Part shown: one piece after another, positions 1 to 6,561 of the stretch
How the letters are laid out: each line of letters starts with the position of its first letter
Position numbering within the stretch: position 1 is the stretch's first letter
Source: an uncultured Coriobacteriaceae bacterium
Lineage (GTDB): Bacteria; Actinomycetota; Coriobacteriia; Coriobacteriales; Atopobiaceae
Length of the DNA: 64,000 bases
Assembly: GCA_902798915.1 (NCBI GenBank)
Contig: CADBYM010000001.1
Span: 1 to 64,000, forward strand
Reading direction: 5' to 3'
The notes under the pieces: generated by a model
Told to the model about the DNA's origin: nothing
The model's input: the letters and a program-made list of their open reading frames with translations, nothing else
The model's database searches: none
Position numbers and translations under genes: made by a program

Positions 1-55
1 CCTCGTCCGCCGCCAGGTCGGCCTCCAGCCGCCTTAGCTCGTCCGTCCCTGCCAT
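1..55 (-). CDS. N-terminal fragment of an unidentified protein, cut by the window edge
   Basis: On the reverse strand an ATG at 55-53 is preceded by a strong Shine-Dalgarno GGAGGAGG (63-70, 7 nt spacing) and opens a frame that runs off the window. Only 18 residues are visible, starting MAGTDELRRLEADLAADE, which looks helical and acidic. That is too little to assign a family. The ribosome site is the main evidence that this is a real gene start. Confidence 0.6.
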   Translation of the reverse strand, partial: MAGTDELRRLEADLAADE

Positions 56-70
56 CTGTTGTCCTCCTCC

Positions 71-518
71 GTTCCGGTGCCGATCACGTGTATTGCCTAA
101 AAGATACTAGGTGCCGTGGGGGCGTCGCGGCGCGGGGGACCATGCACAGAGTCTCCGAATATCTTGAAGGCCCACGAGCTCCATGTATGCCCGCCTCAAC
201 TATGACACGACGCTGAGGGATCTGCGGTTGTTCATGGCGGGCATCGCCTGCGACTTGAGATTGCATCACGTCCTGAGGTTCCGTTCGCAAAGCGGAGCGG
301 GCTGCCTGCGGGCACGCCCGTTCAGCATTACCATACGTATGACAAAGGCTTCGTTCGCAGCCCGGCAGATTTCTTGACTCCGGCTATGCGCAAGCGATAT
401 GCGAAGCTGTTTGGAAGGAGCTGGACGTGACCGAGTAGGAGATGGAGTCACTTCTGGAGACGCTCTTTTGGGGCGAGGAGCTGGAGGTCGAGTTTCGGGG
501 ATCTCGCATCTTTATCCC
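71..518. other. Gene-poor stretch upstream of the first palindrome
   Basis: No confidently recognisable gene lies here. Short frames exist on both strands, but none has a good ribosome site and recognisable product. The two that look most protein-like are listed separately (206-430 and 442-627). The reading is that this is decayed accessory DNA between the first gene and the tRNA region. Confidence 0.4.
206..430 (+). pseudogene. Possible C-terminal remnant of an unidentified gene, no start codon
   Basis: A frame is open from just after a TGA at 203-205 to the TGA at 428-430 and reads as an ordinary soluble protein end, for example RPEVPFAKRSGLPAGTP and later SPADFLTPAMRKRYAKLFG. It has no ATG or GTG with a ribosome site at its beginning, so if it is protein it is a truncated remnant. 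The next frame (ATG 442) follows 11 nt after its stop, as in an operon. The family is not recognised, and chance openness in high-G+C DNA is a real alternative. Confidence 0.25.
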
Positions 519-627
519 GGAACAGGGGACGGGTTTTTCGTTCCATCATTGGGTGGGTGGAACGAAAAACCCGTCCCCTGTTCCACCCTGTTCCAGTCCC
601 CTGTTCCACCACTGTTCCATGCGATGA
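442..627 (+). pseudogene. Small ORF whose 3' part is replaced by palindromic repeat sequence
   Basis: ATG 442 follows a TAGGAG-type ribosome site. The first ~28 residues (MESLLETLFWGEELEVEFRG and a few more) look like a small globular protein start with a helix then a strand. From about residue 27 the frame runs straight through the 27-bp palindrome at 519-584 and its CTGTTCCA-rich tail, giving an implausible Pro/Ser/His/Cys-rich end. This suggests the repeat landed inside the gene and broke it. The family is not recognised. Confidence 0.35.
519..584. repeat. Perfect 27-bp inverted repeat (REP-like palindrome)
   Basis: The arms 519-545 and 558-584 are exact reverse complements (27 of 27), separated by a 12-nt loop (546-557). 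The arm contains GGGGACGGGTTTTTCGTTCC. Three more CTGTTCCA-like pieces follow to about 620. The GGGGAC tip is shared with other intergenic palindromes in this window (30792-30830, 32527-32559, 51597-51638). Such elements resemble REP sequences mobilised by Y1 transposases, but no transposase is present here. It could also act as a transcription terminator. Confidence 0.75.
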
Positions 628-686
628 GACCCCTCATTGAGAAAAAAAGAGATGGTCGGCTGTCTAACGTGCCCGTGGCTAATACG

Positions 687-762
687 TGGTTTCGCGCCCC
701 CGACTCGAACGAGGATCTCCGCCGTGTGAGGGCGGTGTCCTACCCATTTGGACGAGCGCAAT
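687..762 (-). tRNA. tRNA with anticodon CAC (tRNA-Val by anticodon), tRNA-Glu-like body, encoded CCA
   Basis: Reading the reverse strand, the D-stem GTCC/GGAC, anticodon stem CCGCC/GGCGG, loop CTCACAC (anticodon CAC), T-stem CCTCG/CGGGG with loop TTCGAGT, discriminator A and genomic CCA (689-687) are all present. The T8-C9 pair and the stretch AGGACACCGCCCT...CACGGCGG are what I know from bacterial tRNA-Glu; one base change (position 35 T to A) would turn CTC into CAC. The acceptor stem is weak: A1-A72 mismatch and T3-G70 wobble. By anticodon and A73 it should be charged with valine. Confidence 0.85.
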
Positions 763-778
763 AAAAGTAACGGACACT

Positions 779-867
779 AACGACTGCCGACCGATTCTCA
801 TGCTAGCACAGCCGTTCCGCGCTTGACGAGAAGCACGGCCTGCGGCATGCTCGTATCGGCAGTCGTT
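779..867 (+). ncRNA. Long-range hairpin domain next to the permuted tRNA
   Basis: A perfect 12-bp helix forms between 779-790 and 856-867. Inside it CATGC (799-803) can pair with GCATG (845-849) and GCCGT (811-815) with ACGGC (835-839), giving a branched hairpin of about 90 nt. It ends 2 nt before the closing stem of the permuted tRNA element, so both could be parts of one RNA. Its left arm also lies about 17 bp upstream of the divergent tRNA(CAC) gene, so a role as a promoter or operator palindrome is an alternative. Confidence 0.45.
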
Positions 868-885
868 GTCATCGGTTCCTTTTAT

Positions 886-957
886 GCCTTCCACGCAGGA
901 GGTGCGGGTTCGAGTCCCGCCGGGCGAAAGCCCGTAGCTCAACTGGTTAGAGCGCCT
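886..957 (+). ncRNA. Circularly permuted tRNA-like element (Gly-type anticodon TCC), GAAA-capped acceptor stem
   Basis: The 3' half of a tRNA lies upstream of its 5' half. In order: GC (886-887), anticodon loop CTTCCAC (888-894), GCAGG (895-899), AGGT (900-903), T-arm GCGGG-TTCGAGT-CCCGC (904-920), CGGGC (921-925), GAAA (926-929), GCCCG (930-934), TA, D-arm GCTC-AACTGGTTA-GAGC (937-953), G, CCT (955-957). Joining 957 to 886 gives a perfect 5-bp anticodon stem CCTGC/GCAGG, so every tRNA arm forms. The acceptor has only 5 bp closed by a GNRA loop and no CCA, so it cannot be aminoacylated as a normal tRNA. Flanks 870-875 and 965-970 also pair (CATCGG/CCGGTG, one G-U) and hold the two ends together. 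Confidence 0.75.
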
Positions 958-991
958 TAAGTTTCCGGTGCGTTGGACAGCCACCCCCCGA

Positions 992-1018
992 GGCGCCTCG
1001 AGCTCTGCTCGGGGCGCC
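992..1018 (+). other. G+C-rich hairpin in the leader before the FAD protein gene
   Basis: GGCGCCTCGAG (992-1002) pairs with CTCGGGGCGCC (1008-1018), 11 bp with one G-U and a 5-nt loop. No T-run follows, so it is not a classic terminator. It lies between the permuted tRNA element and the ribosome site GAGGGGAG of the gene at 1064, where it could affect transcript stability or translation. Confidence 0.45.
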
Positions 1019-1063
1019 CCATTAGTTGATGCGAATGCCCGACGCGGCGAGAGGGGAGCGACC

Positions 1064-2479
1064 ATGGAGACCAAAAGATGCGACGTGCTCATCGTCGGAG
1101 CGGGACCCGCGGGCATCTTTTGTGCGTTGGGGCTGCTCGGTAGGGGTGTTGCGCGCCACATCACCATCGTGGAGCGCGGGCTGCCCATCGAGCGCAGGAG
1201 CTGTCCGAAGGAGCGCACGGGGCGCTGCGTGGGCTGCAACCCGTGTCGCATCACGACGGGCTTCAGCGGGGCAGGGGCCTTCTCGGACGGAAAGCTCTCG
1301 CTCTCGTACGAAGTGGGCGGTGACCTGCCTGAGCTTATCGGCGTGGCCCGTGCGCAGGAGACCATCGATCGCTGCGACCGCATCTACCTCGACTTCGGAG
1401 CTGACCCGCGCGTGGAGGGCATCGAGCACCCCGACGAGATTGCCCGCATCCGGCGGAGGGCGATACGGGCGGGCCTCAAGCTCGTCGATTGTCCCATCCG
1501 ACATCTGGGGACCGAGCGCGCGCAGCGTCTCTACGGGCGTATCCAGCACCACCTTGTCGAGGCGGGCGTGGAGATGCTCTTCGAGCACGAATGCCTGGAC
1601 CTGCTCGTTGACGACGCTGGGCACAAGGCGTGCATGGGAGCCGTGGTGCGCGACGTGCGGGGCTCGGCGAGCGGGGAACCGTACCGGATCTTGGCCAAGG
1701 AGACGGTCGTGGCGGTAGGGAGGCGTGGCGCCGCCTGGCTCGCCCGGATGTGCGAGGAGCATGGCATCGGGCACGAGCCTGGTCCCATGGACATGGGTGT
1801 GCGCGTAGAGGTGCGCAACGAGGTCATGGACGACGTCAACAACGTGCTCTACGAGAGCAAACTCGTAGGCTATCCCAATCCCTTCCGCGACAAGGTTCGC
1901 ACGTTCTGCCAGAACCCTGGCGGGTTCGTGAGCCAGGAGAACTACGACGGCAGGCTGGCGGTGGTCAACGGGCATAGCTACAAGGACAAGAAGAGCAACA
2001 ATACCAACCTCGCCGTGCTCGCGACGCAGCACTTCCGCGAGCCGTTTGATCGGCCCATCGCGTATTCCCAGCAGGTTGGCCATCTGGTGAACATGCTGGG
2101 TGCGGGAAACATCCTCGTGCAGCGTTTCGGTGACATCCTCGACGGCAAGCGTACGTGGCTCGAGGAGCTCACGCGTTCGAACGTGGTGCCGACGTTGCCC
2201 GATGCGGAACCCGGCGACATAACGAGTGCGCTGCCTTATCGCACGATGACCGACATCGTGGAGTTCATCAAGGCCGTCGACCTCGTGGTTCCGGGCTTTG
2301 CTGCCGAGGAGACGCTGCTCTATGCCCCAGAGCTCAAGTTCTATAGCAACCGCGTGCGCATGGACGTGGACTTCAACACCTCGGTGGAACGCCTGCACTG
2401 CCTCGGCGACAGCTCTGGTTGGACGCGCGGCCTCATGATGGCAAGTGTCATGGGCCTGCTCATGGGCGAGCGGCTCTGA
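1064..2479 (+). CDS. NAD(P)/FAD-dependent oxidoreductase, COG2509 type
   Basis: 471 residues. The N-terminus carries a dinucleotide-binding motif (DVLIVGAGPAGIFCALGLLG, residues ~7-26) followed by a Cys-rich patch (CPKERTGRCVGCNPC) and GFSGAGAFSDGKLS, the pattern of the uncharacterised FAD-dependent dehydrogenases of COG2509 related to BaiN/geranylgeranyl-reductase-like flavoproteins. It is cytoplasmic and its substrate is unknown. The ATG at 1064 was chosen over upstream in-frame ATG 968 because of the ribosome site GAGGGGAG just before it and because 968 lies inside the RNA-like leader. The leader holds the permuted tRNA element. Confidence 0.85.
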   Translation: METKRCDVLIVGAGPAGIFCALGLLGRGVARHITIVERGLPIERRSCPKERTGRCVGCNPCRITTGFSGAGAFSDGKLSLSYEVGGDLPELIGVARAQETIDRCDRIYLDFGADPRVEGIEHPDEIARIRRRAIRAGLKLVDCPIRHLGTERAQRLYGRIQHHLVEAGVEMLFEHECLDLLVDDAGHKACMGAVVRDVRGSASGEPYRILAKETVVAVGRRGAAWLARMCEEHGIGHEPGPMDMGVRVEVRNEVMDDVNNVLYESKLVGYPNPFRDKVRTFCQNPGGFVSQENYDGRLAVVNGHSYKDKKSNNTNLAVLATQHFREPFDRPIAYSQQVGHLVNMLGAGNILVQRFGDILDGKRTWLEELTRSNVVPTLPDAEPGDITSALPYRTMTDIVEFIKAVDLVVPGFAAEETLLYAPELKFYSNRVRMDVDFNTSVERLHCLGDSSGWTRGLMMASVMGLLMGERL

Positions 2480-2583
2480 GCACGCTGCCGTCTGTGGCAA
2501 AACCTGTGCATAAGGTCCGTCTACTCGCGGATGCGTCGTATCATTTGTACCAATGTGGTCTTCCTGAAGAAGGGGCAATCGTC

Positions 2584-3129
2584 ATGAAGAAGAAGCTCGT
2601 TGCATATGCTCTGTCCGTCGTCATAGCCACCATGCCGCTTACTGCGTGCGGTAACTCTCAGGGCAACACCTCTGCAGCGGAACAGTCTGCCAGTACGAGC
2701 ACCGAGGCCGCACTCGACGAGCAACAGTCCCAGTACTCGATTTATCTCGGTACGAACGATAAGGACACCAACAAGCCCATGGACTTCGAGAAGACCAAGG
2801 AGCGCCTTGTGGACATCCTGCTCGAGAGGTTTGACGGCTACACGATTACGGATGCCGATGGTGGCTGGATCGGCGACGATGGCATCGAGTATCGGGAACG
2901 CTCCCTGGTGATCGTCCTCACTCAGGCTACCGATGAAGAAGTCCATGCACTGGCTGACGTGCTGCTTGCCGAGTTCAACCAGGCGTCGGTGCTTATCGAG
3001 AAGGACCTTATCGCGAGCGAGTTCTACTCGAATCCCGATGCGACGGCCGACGCTGAGGGGACGGCCGGCTCCGCGGAGGCTGCTGACTCTGCGGAGGCTA
3101 CCGACTCCGCGACAGCCGCCGAAGAGTAG
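2584..3129 (+). CDS. Secreted lipoprotein with a DUF3574-like domain
   Basis: 181 residues starting with a lipoprotein signal (MKKKLVAYALSVVIATMPLT then AC, lipobox Cys at ~22). After an acidic Ser/Glu linker a compact domain begins (YSIYLGTNDKDTNKPMDFEK, residues ~48-150) with the spacing of DUF3574, a small ferredoxin-like fold of unknown role. The C-terminal 30 residues are a low-complexity Ala/Glu/Ser/Asp repeat. It should sit on the outer face of the membrane. It follows the FAD gene by 104 nt and may share its transcript. Confidence 0.75.
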   Translation: MKKKLVAYALSVVIATMPLTACGNSQGNTSAAEQSASTSTEAALDEQQSQYSIYLGTNDKDTNKPMDFEKTKERLVDILLERFDGYTITDADGGWIGDDGIEYRERSLVIVLTQATDEEVHALADVLLAEFNQASVLIEKDLIASEFYSNPDATADAEGTAGSAEAADSAEATDSATAAEE

Positions 3130-3240
3130 GAATGCCTGCCGGGCATCTTGGGGCCATCCCATAATGCCCGCAACGTCCGCCTCCGCCCTGTGTTCTGAGC
3201 AGGTGCGTGCACAGCGTCGGGGCGTGTTTCCCAAGGAGCA

Positions 3241-3984
3241 TCAGGCCAGAAGGTGCGCGCGGACGGCCTCGAGGTGGGCGTAGGGGACTTCGCACGACTC
3301 GAGGAACGCACGCACGGAGCCATGGTTTGCGATGAGCGTGTCGTAGACGATGGAGACTGCCTCCATGCGCGAGCGTAGGAGATACGCAAAGAAGTCACCG
3401 TGGCGGCTTGCCTGCGGAGTCGCGCCGGTGCTGCAGTAGGCACGTACAACCTTGTCGACCGTCCGCTTCTGGCCGAAGGAATAGCAGTAGTCGGCGACGA
3501 TCTGTTCGCGCGGGACGTCCACGAGTCCAAGCAGCATCAAGGCGAGCATGCCGGTGCGGTCCATGCCCGCCGCGCAGTGGAAGAGCACGCACTCGTCAGG
3601 TTTCGCTGCGGCGCAAAACGCAAAGATGCGTCGGATGGCGTCATCGGTCGCGAGCATGTGCAGATAGCTCGTGACGAGATAGTTGTGCGTGTCGTGTGCG
3701 GGCATCATGGTGGGTGATGAGATGTCCACGTCGTAAAGGCCGACGTTCTCCCACGTCACCCAAGGAAGGTGTGCGAGCTGACAGGTGGCGCGTGGCGACT
3801 CACCGGCGCTGCGCAGGTCGAGCGCACGTCGCACGCCCCAGTTCCGGAGGTTCTGCAGGTCCTTATGCGTGACCGTCGATGTGCTGCCACTGCGCAGGAA
3901 CCGATGCGATACCGTACGGCCAAGGGGCGTGTCGTAGCCACCCAGGTCGCGAATGTTTGCGATGGAGCGCACGTCGAGCTTCAT
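3241..3984 (-). CDS. Protein tyrosine/serine phosphatase, Y_phosphatase3 family
   Basis: 247 residues, cytoplasmic. It has the N-terminal signature NIRDLGGYDTPLG followed by FLRSGS, and the catalytic loop HCAAGMDRTG with nucleophile Cys137 and Arg143, placing it in the MptpB-like phosphatases that act on phosphotyrosine, phosphoserine or phosphoinositides. The second ATG (3984) is preferred because AGGAG lies 8 nt before it, but only 2 nt before the upstream ATG at 3990. It converges with the lipoprotein gene at 2584 and is divergent from proA. Confidence 0.88.
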   Translation of the reverse strand: MKLDVRSIANIRDLGGYDTPLGRTVSHRFLRSGSTSTVTHKDLQNLRNWGVRRALDLRSAGESPRATCQLAHLPWVTWENVGLYDVDISSPTMMPAHDTHNYLVTSYLHMLATDDAIRRIFAFCAAAKPDECVLFHCAAGMDRTGMLALMLLGLVDVPREQIVADYCYSFGQKRTVDKVVRAYCSTGATPQASRHGDFFAYLLRSRMEAVSIVYDTLIANHGSVRAFLESCEVPYAHLEAVRAHLLA

Positions 3985-4101
3985 GGCCATCTCTCCTGCC
4001 TGGTTGTGGAAACGGACCATAGGGGCCGTTCTCGGACAACGTGATGGGGCGATCCCCGAACGCCCCATTGCCTCCATCCTCATGGTAGCGCCTATCAGCC
4101 G

Positions 4102-4130
4102 TTTGTGCGAGGATGCCGACGCGCTATAAT
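4102..4130 (+). promoter_or_regulatory. Probable promoter of proA
   Basis: A consensus -10 TATAAT (4125-4130) lies 28 nt before the proA start, with TTTGTG (4102-4107) 17 nt upstream as a weak -35. Confidence 0.6.
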
Positions 4131-4157
4131 GGCCCTCACCCGTCGAAAGGAATGCAC

Positions 4158-5438
4158 ATGAGTAACATCGCACAGGTCGCTGCGACCATGAAGCTCGAAA
4201 GTCCCGTTATGGCCGCGACGTCGCTCGAGATGCGCAACGATGCGCTGGCAGGTATTCGAGACGCGCTTTTGGCACACAAGGAGCAGATCTTTGCCGCCAA
4301 CGCGGCCGATCTCGCTGCTGCGGAGGAGGCGGGTGTCGCCGCTCCCATCGTGAAGCGCCTCAAGTTTAACGAGGACAAGCTACAGGGTGTGTGCGATGGC
4401 ATCGGCGACCTCATCGGTCTGCCCGATCCCGTGGGTCGCCTGCAGCTGCGCCGTGAGCTGGACGAGGGCCTCGTCCTCGAGCGTCGCGCGGTGCCCATCG
4501 GCGTCATTGGCGTGATCTTTGAGGCGCGGCCCGACGCGCTTGTGCAAATCTCCACTCTGTGCCTCAAGAGTGGCAATTGCGCCATCCTCAAGGGTGGTAG
4601 CGAGACGATGAACACCAACAAGGCACTCTTTGAGGTCATTCACGCCGCCGCTGTGAAGGCGGGCCTACCCGAGTCGTGCCTGCATCAGGTTGAGGCACGC
4701 GAGGAGATCAGCGAGCTGCTTGCTTGCGACGAGTCCGTCGATCTGCTCATACCGCGCGGCTCGAACGCGTTTGTGCGCTACATCATGGACAACACCCGCA
4801 TTCCCGTGATGGGCCACGCGGATGGCATCTGCCACGTGTACGTGGACTGCGACGCTGACGTGCAGAAGGCCGTCGCCGTGGTGGTTGACGCAAAGACGCA
4901 GTACGTCGCCGTGTGCAACGCCGCAGAGACGCTGCTCGTGGATCGTGCGGCCGCCAAGACGCTGGTGCCCGTGCTCGTCGCTGCGCTCAATGAGGCGGGT
5001 GTCGAGGTGCGTGGTGACGCTGAGGTTCAGGCGCTTGTGGATTGCGTGCCCGCGACGGACGAGGACTGGGACACCGAGTACCTCTCGCTCATCATCTCCA
5101 TGAAGGTTGTCGGTGGCGTGGACGAGGCTATCGAGCATATCAACAAGCACGGGTCGCATCACACCGACGCCATCGTGACCGAGAACGCCCAGACGGCTGC
5201 GCGCTTCCAGCAGCTCGTTGACTCGGCAGGCGTGTATTGGAACTGCTCGACGCGCTTCGCTGATGGCTTCCGCTACGGGTTTGGCGCCGAGGTGGGCATC
5301 TCCACCAGCAAGCTGCATGCGCGCGGACCCGTCGGTCTTGACGGCCTCGTCACGTACAAGTATTGGCTCTCGGGCAACGCGCACGTGGTGGCTGACTATG
5401 CGAGTGGGGCCAAGAGCTTCCACTTCCGCGACCTATAA
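4158..5438 (+). CDS. proA: Gamma-glutamyl phosphate reductase
   Basis: 426 residues, the normal length. ProA reduces gamma-glutamyl phosphate to glutamate semialdehyde with NADPH in proline synthesis. The aldehyde-dehydrogenase-like features are present: CAILKGGSE, IPRGSNAFV and the catalytic Cys253 in AVCNAAETLLVD. ATG 4158 has AAAGGA 6 nt upstream, better placed than ATG 4152. It is transcribed alone from its own promoter; the usual partner proB (glutamate 5-kinase) is not in the window. Confidence 0.96.
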   Translation: MSNIAQVAATMKLESPVMAATSLEMRNDALAGIRDALLAHKEQIFAANAADLAAAEEAGVAAPIVKRLKFNEDKLQGVCDGIGDLIGLPDPVGRLQLRRELDEGLVLERRAVPIGVIGVIFEARPDALVQISTLCLKSGNCAILKGGSETMNTNKALFEVIHAAAVKAGLPESCLHQVEAREEISELLACDESVDLLIPRGSNAFVRYIMDNTRIPVMGHADGICHVYVDCDADVQKAVAVVVDAKTQYVAVCNAAETLLVDRAAAKTLVPVLVAALNEAGVEVRGDAEVQALVDCVPATDEDWDTEYLSLIISMKVVGGVDEAIEHINKHGSHHTDAIVTENAQTAARFQQLVDSAGVYWNCSTRFADGFRYGFGAEVGISTSKLHARGPVGLDGLVTYKYWLSGNAHVVADYASGAKSFHFRDL

Positions 5439-5500
5439 GGCGACCGCTTTCCCGCAGCGGGAACGGGCTCAAACGGCGGGTGAGGGTGAAGCTCAAACGA

Positions 5501-5539
5501 CGGGTGATCGCGCTCACGCAGCGGGAACGCGATCGCCCG
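5501..5539. terminator. Hairpin between convergent proA and the DUF3737 gene
   Basis: CGGGTGATCGCG (5501-5512) pairs with CGCGATCGCCCG (5528-5539), 12 bp with one G-U. It abuts the reverse-strand stop codon at 5540. No strong T-run, so efficiency is uncertain. A direct repeat (GCTCAAACGNCGGGTGA) precedes it. Confidence 0.5.
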
Positions 5540-6427
5540 TTAGCGGCGCACGAGGACTTCGCCATTGTTGGCGTGCGCCGCATCCTCGCGGATGACCTCG
5601 CCCACAGAGTCTACGACGATGCGTCCCGAGCGCGGGTTCTTGATGGAATCCACATGTCCGCGGATGCTGGCCTCGACCTCGGAGTTCTCGAACGCGAGGT
5701 CGCAACCGACCATTTCGCAGTCGATGAGCGTGAGGTTCTTCGCATAGCACAGGGGCTGGGTGCCCTCGATGCGACAGCGCTCGAGCGTAAGACCCTCGGA
5801 ATACCATCCCAAGTATTCGCCACGGATTACGGAGTCGCGCACCACGACGTTGCGCGCATGCCAGAAGGTGTCCTTGGTGTCGAGCACGGAATTCTCGATG
5901 ATGAGGTTCTCGACGTACTGGAACGAGTACTTGCCCGTGAGTTTGCTGTTGCGCAGCTCGACGTCGCGGCTGTCCAGGAAGGGATACTCGCCTTGCAGGC
6001 GTGAGCCCAGTATCCTCAGACCGCGACACTTCCACCCGAACTCGGTTGACTGTACGTCGCAATTCTCCAAGGTAATGTTGTCGCATTCGCGTACGGCCTT
6101 GATGCCGTGCAGGCTCGTGTGGTCGATGCGCCCGTCTCGCGCATACCACAGGGCGGCGCGGCATGCCTCAGAGAGGGAAGACGCGCTTACCGAGAAGCCT
6201 TCGGTATGCCAGAGGGGATAGCGCAGGTCAAACTGGCAGCGCTCCACGTCGATGTTGCGGCACTCCTTGAGGGCAGACTCGCCATCTGCGGGTCCGGCGA
6301 AGATGACGTCTTCCACCCATGCGTCGTGGAGGCCGTAGAGGGCACGCTCCTCATCGAAGGTCTGGCCGGAGATGGTGATGTGCTCCCTTGCATTGGTGGT
6401 TGTCTCGATGGCGCAGGTGCAGCTCAT
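5540..6427 (-). CDS. DUF3737 family right-handed beta-helix protein
   Basis: 295 residues made of short strand repeats such as ECRNIDVERCQFD, ARNVVVRDSVIRGEY and CYAKNLTLIDCEMVG, the ladder of a right-handed parallel beta-helix. The start (QTFDEERALYGLHDAWVEDV) and overall pattern match DUF3737 proteins, found in many anaerobes and lactobacilli with unknown biochemical function. No signal peptide, so cytoplasmic. The ribosome site GAAAGAGGAATC precedes the ATG. The gene is divergent from a LysR regulator (6562), which probably controls it. Confidence 0.85.
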   Translation of the reverse strand: MSCTCAIETTTNAREHITISGQTFDEERALYGLHDAWVEDVIFAGPADGESALKECRNIDVERCQFDLRYPLWHTEGFSVSASSLSEACRAALWYARDGRIDHTSLHGIKAVRECDNITLENCDVQSTEFGWKCRGLRILGSRLQGEYPFLDSRDVELRNSKLTGKYSFQYVENLIIENSVLDTKDTFWHARNVVVRDSVIRGEYLGWYSEGLTLERCRIEGTQPLCYAKNLTLIDCEMVGCDLAFENSEVEASIRGHVDSIKNPRSGRIVVDSVGEVIREDAAHANNGEVLVRR

Positions 6428-6561
6428 GATTCCTCTTTCCTGGATGGTGTTCGCTACTTACTATGGTGCGCTCTTCATCGAACAATAGCCAATACTTTGA
6501 TAGAATCATTTGTCATGCGCGAGATGTATGGTTTGCCGGATACGAGGCGAGAGGAGCTTCC

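Noticed and set aside
870..970. Permuted tRNA read as a group I intron permuted-exon arrangement
   Set aside because: The anticodon-stem breakpoint is a classic intron site, but the flanks show no P3-P7 core, no guide helix and no terminal G in front of the 3' exon, so self-splicing cannot be supported.
870..970. Two-piece or permuted tmRNA
   Set aside because: The D-arm is a standard tRNA D-arm and no tag-peptide frame, pseudoknots or CCA end are visible.
968..1063. Upstream ATG extension of the FAD oxidoreductase gene
   Set aside because: The 32 extra residues overlap RNA-like structure and have no ribosome site; the GxGxxG fold starts naturally from ATG 1064.
1022..2578. Long reverse-strand ORF opposite the FAD oxidoreductase gene
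   Set aside because: His/Arg/Val-rich shadow frame typical of high-G+C genes; no family resemblance. Similar shadows at 15785-17227, 37941-39284, 51653-53047 and 60879-62702 were rejected for the same reason.
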